Source of the DNA: Paenibacillaceae bacterium UBA6304
GTDB lineage: Bacteria; Bacillota; Bacilli; Paenibacillales; Paenibacillaceae
Assembly: GCA_002439285.1 (NCBI GenBank)
Contig: DJTQ01000401.1
Location: forward strand, 1-12,215
Direction: 5' to 3'
Length of the DNA: 12,215 nucleotides
Each line of letters opens with the position of its first letter. The stretch's first letter is position 1. The position numbers were made by a program, and so were the translations under genes. The notes beneath the pieces are model-generated. The model saw only the letters and a program-made list of their open reading frames with translations, searched no databases and had not been told where the DNA came from. Below are positions 7,176-12,215 of the stretch, piece by piece.

Positions 7176-8006
7176 ATGAAAAAATGGGGTATTTTAATTG
7201 TAGCGTTATTCATGGTGACAAGCGTACTTGCCGCATGCGGACAAAATAAGAACAACGGGGGGAACAATCCTCCCGCTGTCGAGAACCAAGAGACTAGCCA
7301 AGGCGGTGCAGCCGCCAAAAAGCTGACGATCGGCGTAAGCGCGGACTTTCCTCCGTACGAGTTCCATATCAAGAATGACGCGGGAGAAGATGAAATCGTC
7401 GGTTTCGACATCGACATCGCCAAAGAGATCGCCAAGGATTTGGGCGCAGAGCTCGTAGTCAAGGATATGCTGTTTGATTCCTTGCTGAATGAGCTTGAGA
7501 GCGGACGCGTGGACCTGGTTATTTCGGGTCTTAGTCCTAAACCGGAGCGGGCGGAGCAAATCGACATGTCGCAGATTTATTACAAAGCGGAGCAGGCGGT
7601 TGTCTCCCGCACGGCCGATAAAGATAAATATGCAACGATGGAATCTCTGGAAGGCCTGAAGATCGGCGTACAAAAAAGCTCCATTCAGGAGGATATTGCC
7701 AAGACGGTATCTGGTGCCAAGCTGACTTCGCTGGGGAAAATTAACGATATCATTATGCAGTTGAAATCGAATCGGGTGGATGTGGCAATTATCGAAGGAC
7801 CGGTTGCCGAATCATTCGTCAAAAACGTGGAAGGTATCACGATCACGGACGCTAAACCTGTTACTGAAGAAGAAGGTTATGTGGTCGGCGTTAAGAAAGG
7901 CAGCAAAGAAATGCTTGATCAGGTCAATGCGACGCTGGATCGTCTGATCAAGGACGGTTCGATCGACAAATTCGTGACAGAAGCAACCGCGCTTGCCGAA
8001 AAATAA
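7176..8006 (+). CDS. Amino acid ABC transporter, substrate-binding lipoprotein
   Basis: This is the extracellular binding component of a polar amino acid importer (bacterial solute-binding protein family 3). The 276-residue protein starts with a lipoprotein signal (KK, hydrophobic stretch, lipobox LAAC at 18-21), so Cys21 is lipidated and anchors it to the outer membrane face. A short Asn/Gly/Gln-rich linker follows, then the two-lobed domain beginning KLTIGVSADFPPYEF. VGFDIDIAKEIAK and SGLSPKPERAEQIDMS carry the typical Asp and Arg that hold the ligand's amino and carboxyl groups. GGAGAG lies 6 bases before the ATG at 7176; an in-frame ATG seven codons upstream lacks such a site. The ligand (Arg, Gln, cystine, His or another) cannot be assigned. 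Confidence 0.9.
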   Translation: MKKWGILIVALFMVTSVLAACGQNKNNGGNNPPAVENQETSQGGAAAKKLTIGVSADFPPYEFHIKNDAGEDEIVGFDIDIAKEIAKDLGAELVVKDMLFDSLLNELESGRVDLVISGLSPKPERAEQIDMSQIYYKAEQAVVSRTADKDKYATMESLEGLKIGVQKSSIQEDIAKTVSGAKLTSLGKINDIIMQLKSNRVDVAIIEGPVAESFVKNVEGITITDAKPVTEEEGYVVGVKKGSKEMLDQVNATLDRLIKDGSIDKFVTEATALAEK

Positions 8007-8023
8007 TCACGTCGTCTGATCTG

Positions 8024-8063
8024 CAGAAAATAGCGAAGCCAATTCGCTATTTTCTGTTTTTTT
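8024..8063 (+). terminator. Strong intrinsic terminator within the transporter operon
   Basis: A perfect 14-bp stem (8024-8037 with 8043-8056), loop GCCAA, is followed directly by seven T (8057-8063). It sits between the binding-protein stop codon and the permease start, with no convincing new promoter after it. It probably lets only part of the transcripts continue, giving more binding protein than permease and ATPase. Confidence 0.9.
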
Positions 8064-8100
8064 GTCAAAAGTGAAGTAAAATAGGAGGAATGATGAATTC

Positions 8101-8763
8101 ATGGATTTCTTTTCAATGTTTTGGGAATACAAGAGTTACTTTCTGACCGGATTGCAGTATACGTTGCTGCTCGCGGCGCTGGGAGTGCTTTGTGGATTTA
8201 TATTGGGTTTGATCGTCACCTTGCTAAGGATGTCTCCATGGGGCATCGTCCGGTTTATCGGGCATGCTTGGGTGGAATTTTTGCGCGGTACGCCGATGTT
8301 GGTTCAGCTCTTCATTATTCATTACGGTTTTTCGACGGCGTTCGGCATTAATTTCTCTCCGCTTCAGTCCGGTGCGATTACGCTCTCGATCAACAGTTCG
8401 GCTTATCTAGCCGAAATCTTCAGGGCAGGGATTCAGGGCGTTGACCGCGGACAAGGCGAGGCGGCGCGCTCCCTGGGAATGACCCGCGGAATGTCGCTGC
8501 GCTTCATTATCATTCCCCAAGCGATCAAGTCGGTGCTGCCGGCGATCGGGAACGAGTTTGTTACGATCATTAAAGAATCTTCGATCGTGTCTTTTATCGG
8601 AATTACGGAGCTGATGTTTCAGTCCGGTGCAGTCACAGGCATTACGTACGACGGAATGACGCCTTATCTGATCGTTGCGGTCATGTACTTTATTCTAACA
8701 TTCACACTGTCCCGTATTTTGGGTCTGTTCGAAAGGAAGTTGAAAGCCAGTGATCACCGTTAA
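8101..8763 (+). CDS. Amino acid ABC transporter, permease
   Basis: This is the membrane subunit of the importer (His/Glu/Gln/Arg/opine permease family). The 220-residue protein has about five membrane segments (roughly 17-42, 54-80, 88-110, 150-175, 188-211). The family motif [11 protein letters not shown] is at 59-69. The EAA loop GEAARSLGM (119-127), with [17 protein letters not shown] after it, contacts the ATPase. The length matches single-type permeases that form homodimers. AGGAGG at 8083-8088 is 12 bases from the ATG, slightly long, but nearer ATGs at 8090 and 8093 are in other frames. Its end overlaps the ATPase start by 14 bases. Confidence 0.93.
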   Translation: MDFFSMFWEYKSYFLTGLQYTLLLAALGVLCGFILGLIVTLLRMSPWGIVRFIGHAWVEFLRGTPMLVQLFIIHYGFSTAFGINFSPLQSGAITLSINSSAYLAEIFRAGIQGVDRGQGEAARSLGMTRGMSLRFIIIPQAIKSVLPAIGNEFVTIIKESSIVSFIGITELMFQSGAVTGITYDGMTPYLIVAVMYFILTFTLSRILGLFERKLKASDHR

Positions 8764-9472
8764 AAATTTGCATAAAAAGTTTGGTCAGCTTCACATTTTG
8801 AAGGGCATTGATTTAGAAATTGCCAGGGGAGAGGTCGTTGTTGTCATCGGGCCTAGCGGTTCCGGGAAGAGTACCTTTCTACGTTGCTTAAACCTGCTCG
8901 AAGAACCGACCGAGGGACAGATCACTTTTGAAGGCGAATCCATTACCACTAAACGTCATAATATCAATAAAACCCGGGAAAAAATGGGTATGGTATTCCA
9001 GCAGTTCAATTTGTTTCCGCATAAGAATGTTATCGATAATATTACAATGGCGCCGATCCGCGTGAAAAAAACCGAGAAGAACAAAGCGGAAGCCTTGGCC
9101 ATGGACTTGCTGCGCACGGTCGGACTGGAAGACAAGCGGGACGCTTATCCGTCCCAACTGTCCGGCGGACAAAAGCAACGGATTGCAATCGCCCGTGCGC
9201 TCGCTATGGAGCCGCACGTCATGCTGTTTGATGAGCCAACTTCCGCGCTCGATCCTGAGATGGTCGGCGAGGTGCTGGACGTCATGAAGAGCTTGGCCGA
9301 CAAAGGCATGACGATGGTCATCGTCACGCATGAGATGGGCTTTGCCCGTGAAGTGGGTGACCGGATTCTGTTTATGGATCAGGGCATTATTATGGAGCAA
9401 GGAACACCGAAGGAAGTATTCGGTTCTCCAAAAAACCAGCGCACCCAGGATTTCCTCAGCAAAGTGCTGTAA
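8750..9472 (+). CDS. Amino acid ABC transporter, ATP-binding protein
   Basis: This cytoplasmic ATPase drives the importer. The 240-residue length is typical of the GlnQ/ArtR group. All nucleotide-binding elements are intact: Walker [10 protein letters not shown] (34-42), Q-loop FQQFNLFP (83-90), signature LSGGQKQR (137-144), Walker B VMLFDEP (157-163), D-loop SALD and switch His194 (IVTHE). The start is GTG at 8750, inside the end of the permease gene, with AAAGGAAG some 10 bases upstream; translational coupling is likely. The ATPase and permease sizes resemble B. subtilis ArtR and ArtQ, but this does not prove arginine specificity. Confidence 0.95.
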   Translation: MITVKNLHKKFGQLHILKGIDLEIARGEVVVVIGPSGSGKSTFLRCLNLLEEPTEGQITFEGESITTKRHNINKTREKMGMVFQQFNLFPHKNVIDNITMAPIRVKKTEKNKAEALAMDLLRTVGLEDKRDAYPSQLSGGQKQRIAIARALAMEPHVMLFDEPTSALDPEMVGEVLDVMKSLADKGMTMVIVTHEMGFAREVGDRILFMDQGIIMEQGTPKEVFGSPKNQRTQDFLSKVL

Positions 9473-9493
9473 TCGTATATAGTCATTGGAATG

Positions 9494-9525
9494 AACCGCT
9501 GGAGAACACTCCGGCGGTTTTTTTT
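9494..9525 (+). terminator. Rho-independent terminator of the transporter operon
   Basis: An 11-bp stem (9494-9504 with 9509-9519, one T-G pair), loop AACA, runs into a stretch of eight T (9518-9525). It lies 22 bases after the ATPase stop codon. Confidence 0.92.
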
Positions 9526-9653
9526 GTTCATAAGATGATTTAAATAAAATAAAATGATGCAGATTTGTCATCAAAGAATCGAAGAAAAAGCGCGGTCGAT
9601 CACTATTTCAGGCAGCATGGAAACATTTGCTTACTCTATTGGTTACAAAATTG
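9526..9653. other. Intergenic stretch, no gene seen
   Basis: This AT-rich stretch lies between the operon terminator and the promoter of the riboswitch transcript. I see no coding frame with a ribosome binding site and no strong repeat. Reading frames that cross it continue into the riboswitch and are not genes. The segment TTACTCTATTGGTTACA (9631-9647) lies where an activator of the next promoter might bind, but it matches no site I can name well. Confidence 0.6.
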
Positions 9654-9662
9654 TGATATATT
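9654..9662 (+). promoter_or_regulatory. Extended -10 promoter of the riboswitch transcript
   Basis: TGATATATT is an extended -10 element (TG, one base, TATATT with 5 of 6 consensus bases). No good -35 box lies 16-18 bases upstream, which is common for extended -10 promoters. The predicted start near 9668-9669 falls exactly at the beginning of the riboswitch (GGCC), which supports the assignment. Confidence 0.55.
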
Positions 9663-9667
9663 GATTA

Positions 9668-9835
9668 GGCCAAAACCTGCCAAAGCAGGTGCGGGGGACG
9701 ATATTCCGAATAGCTGTATCCGTCATTATGAGACGAAGCACGGCTTTCTTGGGGTGAAGCGCGGAAGACGCGCCGGGAGCCTATCCTTTTGTCCCGAACC
9801 CGACAACTAACTCCGCAGGCGAAAGTAGAAGGAGG
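9668..9835 (+). promoter_or_regulatory. c-di-AMP riboswitch (ydaO/yuaA class)
   Basis: The 5' leader of the LysM/3D gene matches the ydaO/yuaA aptamer in order. It shows a CCTGC/GCAGG hairpin (9676-9689), GCGGGGGACGA (9691-9701), GGGGTGAA (9751-9758), a GCGCG/CGCGC hairpin (9759-9773), a CGGGA/TCCCG stem (9774-9796) and the hallmark CCGACAACTAACTCCG (9800-9815), then GGC and a final GGAGG. The best-known members read ACAGCTAAC where this one has ACAACTAAC. This RNA binds cyclic di-AMP, usually lowering expression, and often precedes cell-wall hydrolase and potassium or osmolyte transport genes. No terminator lies between it and the ATG. CTCC (9811-9814) can pair with the ribosome binding site GGAGG (9831-9835), so control may be at translation. 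Confidence 0.9.
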
Positions 9836-9841
9836 AACATC

Positions 9842-10534
9842 ATGAATAAGCATAATAAAATGGCACGCGCCTTAAAGGCGGCAATTATTGCAGTAGGGTT
9901 AGCAGGAGCATTGCAAGCGGTACCTGTACATGCCGATTCAATACATAAAGCGAAGGAGGGAGATACTTTTTACCTTCTCGCCAAGCGGTATGGCGTGGAT
10001 ATGAACAAGCTGATCGGTGCGAATCCATCCATTCAAGCGAACAATATTTACGGCGGCTTGGATATCGTCATTCCTGGGAACGAATCCCATGCCATGATGT
10101 CAACAGCATCTGCCAACGCCAACGCTAAGGACAGCCAAAGCCCCAAACTGCTGCCGGCCGTGAAAGTGTCCTCTGCCGATAAGACCGTTGAGGCTTGGGG
10201 CAAAAGCTTCACCTACTCCAAAACCGTGGAAGTAAAAGCAACAGCTTATTCTTCCGCAGCCAGCGAAAACGGCAAATGGGGAGCAGTTGACTACTTCGGT
10301 AAGCCGTTGCAACTAGGAACGATCGCTGTGGACCCGAATGTTATCCCGATGGGCACCAAAGTGCTGGTGACCGGACACAGCCACTCCAATTTACCGAAGA
10401 ACGCCTTCGTTGCGACTGCAACGGATCAGGGCGGGGCGATCAAAGGAAGCCGCATTGATATCTTCATTCCAGGCAGTCCTCAGTCCGTCAATGAGTTCGG
10501 TTTTCAAGACATTAAATTGTATATTTTGAAATAA
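9842..10534 (+). CDS. Secreted LysM and 3D-domain cell-wall protein
   Basis: This is probably a secreted peptidoglycan-active enzyme of the YocH/3D type. The 230-residue protein has a signal peptide (about 1-31, cleavage likely after VHA), one LysM domain (about 34-78: KEGDTFYLLAKRYGV, then NPSIQANNIYGGLDIVIP) that binds the glycan backbone, a Ser/Ala/Asn-rich linker (about 82-125) and a C-terminal 3D domain (about 129-230). The three aspartates that name the domain are Asp164 (IAVDP), Asp195 (ATDQGG) and Asp206 (SRIDIF). The fold is related to MltA-type lytic transglycosylases, but catalysis is inferred. GGAGG is 6 bases before the ATG and is also part of the c-di-AMP riboswitch. The gene stands alone, with terminators on both sides. 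Confidence 0.9.
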   Translation: MNKHNKMARALKAAIIAVGLAGALQAVPVHADSIHKAKEGDTFYLLAKRYGVDMNKLIGANPSIQANNIYGGLDIVIPGNESHAMMSTASANANAKDSQSPKLLPAVKVSSADKTVEAWGKSFTYSKTVEVKATAYSSAASENGKWGAVDYFGKPLQLGTIAVDPNVIPMGTKVLVTGHSHSNLPKNAFVATATDQGGAIKGSRIDIFIPGSPQSVNEFGFQDIKLYILK

Positions 10535-10542
10535 AATCAATC

Positions 10543-10577
10543 AAACAAGCAGCTCCCGATGGGAAGCTGCTTGTTTT
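10543..10577. terminator. Bidirectional terminator between two cell-wall genes
   Basis: A 12-bp stem AAACAAGCAGCT / AGCTGCTTGTTT is extended by CCC/GGG with one bulged A, closing the loop GAT. The plus strand has a TTGTTTT tail; the minus strand continues TTTGATTGATTTTA. It lies between the convergent 3D-domain and deacetylase genes and can serve both. Confidence 0.85.
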
Positions 10578-10609
10578 ACTATTCAGCGATGTGCGGACAA
10601 TCCCTATCG

Positions 10610-11437
10610 TTATTTGTGTTTCACTGTGTGCAAAAGTTCAGGAAGCGTCGCAAAATGATAGCCTTTACCTTTTAGTGTTGAAATGATCTCAGGCAGCGCC
10701 CGAATCGTGCCGGATAAATCCGAGCCCGTACCTCCTCCGGCATGCTGCAGAACAATGGAGCCGGGGCCTACGGCCTGGAGAACGTTTTGTTTAACCTCCT
10801 GCGCTCCAAGCCCCTTCCAGTCCAGTGAATCGACATTCCAGTTTACGATTGTATAACCGTTTTTCTTGGCCCACTTGACCTGATCCTCGTTAACATCCCC
10901 ATAAGGAGGGCGAATCAGCTTGGGGCGATAACCTACGAGATTGGCGATGATCTTCTCCGTCCGCAGTATTTCGTTTTGAAACTGACTGCGCGAGCGATTC
11001 TTGAACTGGGCATGGCTAAAGGAATGGTTGCCGATAATATGGCCCTCTTGATGAATTTTTCGAACAAGTTCGGGATACTTTTTAGCCCGATGGCCGACCA
11101 CGAAAAAAGTCGCTTTAACCCCTTCCTTGCGAAGTGCATCCAGAACCTGCGGTGTAAATCGAGGATCTGGCACATCGTCAAAAGTAAGTGCGATTTGTTT
11201 TACTTCAGGTCCGCGAAATTTGAATGTTTCGGAATATTTCCGCCGGAGTTCCCCCAGATTCAGAGGTTTTGCGGTTGCCGGAGTACTATCCGATGATTCA
11301 GAATTTTCGATGCCAGGATCATCCGAATGAGCGGCCCATGCAGCTTTGGAGGACAAGTAAGGCACGCAAAAAAACAAAGCCGTCAAGAAGGCGATGCCCC
11401 CCAGAGCGACAATCCACTTGTTGATTGTTCTGGACAT
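10610..11437 (-). CDS. Polysaccharide deacetylase (CE4 family)
   Basis: CE4 enzymes remove N- or O-acetyl groups from peptidoglycan, chitin oligomers or other polysaccharides with a metal ion. The 275-residue protein has one N-terminal hydrophobic segment (about 8-29) followed by AAWAA, so it is a membrane-anchored or secreted protein; a Ser/Asp-rich linker leads to the NodB domain (about 78-272). The five CE4 motifs are present: TFDDVP (85-90, Asp87 and metal-binding Asp88), HSFSH (His138 and His142), RPPYG (176-180), VDSLDW (202-207) and IVLQH (His232). The usual TFDDGP has Val in place of Gly here. The start at 11437 has AAGGAGAGG close upstream; an ATG 24 codons earlier would place charged residues before the signal and lacks a site. 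The substrate is not determinable. Confidence 0.92.
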   Translation of the reverse strand: MSRTINKWIVALGGIAFLTALFFCVPYLSSKAAWAAHSDDPGIENSESSDSTPATAKPLNLGELRRKYSETFKFRGPEVKQIALTFDDVPDPRFTPQVLDALRKEGVKATFFVVGHRAKKYPELVRKIHQEGHIIGNHSFSHAQFKNRSRSQFQNEILRTEKIIANLVGYRPKLIRPPYGDVNEDQVKWAKKNGYTIVNWNVDSLDWKGLGAQEVKQNVLQAVGPGSIVLQHAGGGTGSDLSGTIRALPEIISTLKGKGYHFATLPELLHTVKHK

Positions 11438-11517
11438 AGCAACCTCTCCTTTTCCATGGAAACCGTAATATGTATTGGTGTGCCCTAGAAGAGGATCATT
11501 TATGTGCAATCCCTAAA

Positions 11518-11533
11518 TGTGAGATATGTCACA
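11518..11533. promoter_or_regulatory. CRP/FNR-type palindromic binding site
   Basis: TGTGA, 6 bases (GATATG), TCACA is a perfect match to the CRP/FNR-family consensus, the form used by B. subtilis Fnr. Its centre (11525.5) is about 35 bases before the -10 box of pyrK, roughly -47 from the predicted start. It lies in the divergent region between the deacetylase gene and pyrK, so either could be the target. The regulator is not in the window. Confidence 0.5.
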
Positions 11534-11560
11534 GACTCAAAAGGCAGAAAAATAGCATCT

Positions 11561-11566
11561 TATAAT
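11561..11566 (+). promoter_or_regulatory. -10 box of the pyrK promoter
   Basis: TATAAT is a perfect -10 sequence, with a predicted start near 11573 and a leader of about 48 bases. No recognisable -35 box lies 16-18 bases upstream, which fits dependence on an activator, possibly bound at the CRP/FNR-type palindrome. The leader is too short to hold a PyrR-type attenuator. Confidence 0.45.
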
Positions 11567-11620
11567 GAAGCAAGAAGGAAGCACCAACAGAAATGGGCTT
11601 ATCGGAGAGGAGAGGGCATA

Positions 11621-12215
11621 TTGTCGGAGGTATTGGTTAATGAGCAGGTTGCGGCAGGCGTATACCGACTGGTCGTGGCGGGGCGTTTTGCCGGAAGAAT
11701 GGGGCAATTCTATATGTTGCGGGCATGGGATCGATATCCTTTGCTTTCCAGACCGTTAAGCATATTTGATGTAACCGAGAATAGCATAGAATTTCTTTAT
11801 CTCGTGACCGGAGAAGGAACTGAAATGTTCTCTAAGCTGAGAAAAGGGGATACCCTTTCTTTGGAGGGACCTTTGGGGAACGGCTTCCCTGAGACGACAG
11901 GAAAAACAGCATTAATCGGCGGAGGGATCGGAATCGCTCCGTTTTATTATGCCCTGAGACAAATTCCTGATGCTGACGTATTTTTGGGCTTTAGCCGGGA
12001 GGCATACATGGTGGAACCGTTCCAAGCCAGAACTTCGGGACAGGTGCATGTGAATGTGGGCGGAATTATTTTGGATCAGGTCGATTTTCATGCATATGAT
12101 ACGATCATTACCTGCGGCCCCCACAAAATGCTGGAGGCCGTGCAACGCAAGCAAGCGGAAACGGAAACTGCGGCAGCGGTTTATGTATCTCTTGAGAATC
12201 GGATGGCCTGCGGGA
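11621..12215 (+). CDS. pyrK: Dihydroorotate dehydrogenase electron transfer subunit (partial at right edge)
   Basis: PyrK carries FAD and a 2Fe-2S cluster and passes electrons from PyrD to NAD+ in type 1B dihydroorotate dehydrogenase, the fourth step of UMP synthesis. An uninterrupted frame of 198 codons runs off the window. It starts at TTG 11621, with AGGAGAGGG ending 4 bases upstream, and reads (M)SEVLVNEQVAAGVYRL. The FAD-binding motif RPLSI is at 44-48, with YLVTGEGTEMFSKLRKGD after it. The NAD-binding loop GGGIGIAPF is at 100-108, CGPHKML at 165-171, and SLENRMACG at 190-198 begins the 2Fe-2S cysteine motif; the other cysteines are cut off. It is the first gene of its transcription unit. 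Other ferredoxin-NAD reductase subunits are alternatives, but the SLENRMACG ending favours PyrK. Confidence 0.85.
   Translation, partial: MSEVLVNEQVAAGVYRLVVAGRFAGRMGQFYMLRAWDRYPLLSRPLSIFDVTENSIEFLYLVTGEGTEMFSKLRKGDTLSLEGPLGNGFPETTGKTALIGGGIGIAPFYYALRQIPDADVFLGFSREAYMVEPFQARTSGQVHVNVGGIILDQVDFHAYDTIITCGPHKMLEAVQRKQAETETAAAVYVSLENRMACG

Noticed and set aside
8062..8082. TTGTCA and TAAAAT as a promoter for the permease gene
   Set aside because: Each box is a 5 of 6 match but the spacing is 9 bases, far from the required 16-18, and the first box overlaps the terminator T-run.
9631..9647. Possible WalR (YycF) box upstream of the LysM/3D gene
   Set aside because: B. subtilis yocH is a WalR target, so it was tempting, but only one half-site (TGTAAC on the minus strand) fits the consensus; the second matches at about half of its positions.
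9565..9810. An 81-codon plus-strand open frame in front of the LysM/3D gene
   Set aside because: It has no ribosome binding site and its second half lies in the conserved c-di-AMP riboswitch, which explains the sequence conservation better than a protein would.
191..12215. A mobile element, defence system or undescribed multi-gene system
   Set aside because: All complete genes belong to well-known metabolic, transport or cell-wall families, and no transposase, integrase, direct-repeat flank or compositional island was seen.

Overview
The window looks like a chromosomal segment from a spore-forming Bacillota of the Paenibacillaceae type. The evidence is strong AGGAGG-type ribosome binding sites, moderate GC, many rho-independent terminators, a lipoprotein-type amino acid ABC transporter, a c-di-AMP riboswitch in front of a LysM/3D cell-wall protein, and proteins typical of Paenibacillus and its relatives. 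No phage, transposon, CRISPR array, tRNA or rRNA was found. The genus is an inference from protein style, not from a marker gene.

Layout. 1-110: the 3' end of an unlisted gene (perhaps a GNAT acetyltransferase), followed by a bidirectional terminator. 191-5002: a glycogen synthesis cluster, with glgC (ADP-glucose pyrophosphorylase, minus strand) divergent from the coupled pair glgB-glgA (branching enzyme and glycogen synthase, plus strand). 5110-6855: a neopullulanase/cyclomaltodextrinase gene of family GH13 on the minus strand, convergent with glgA across a shared terminator. 6856-7175: a divergent regulatory region with two inverted repeats and a good sigma-A promoter. 7176-9472: a three-gene polar amino acid ABC transporter (lipoprotein, permease, ATPase) with a strong terminator between genes one and two. 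9473-9841: a terminator, an extended -10 promoter and a ydaO/yuaA-class c-di-AMP riboswitch. 9842-10534: a secreted LysM plus 3D-domain protein. 10610-11437: a membrane-anchored or secreted CE4 polysaccharide deacetylase, convergent with the previous gene. 11621-12215: the first 198 codons of pyrK, starting at TTG and cut by the window edge.

How they work together. GlgC makes ADP-glucose, GlgA polymerises it and GlgB introduces branches. The neighbouring GH13 enzyme, which has no signal peptide, is probably the cytoplasmic counterpart that trims maltodextrin or glycogen chains. The transporter supplies a polar amino acid whose identity cannot be read from sequence. The LysM/3D protein and the deacetylase both act on the cell wall; the first is controlled by the osmotic and wall-stress messenger c-di-AMP. 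pyrK encodes the electron-transfer subunit of type 1B dihydroorotate dehydrogenase, and pyrD would be expected just beyond the right edge.

Most of the window is ordinary core metabolism. I see no clear case for an undescribed multi-gene system. The most interesting parts are regulatory: a riboswitch whose 3' end appears to double as the ribosome binding site, a perfect CRP/FNR-type palindrome in front of pyrK, and a 14-bp palindrome lying on the transporter promoter.
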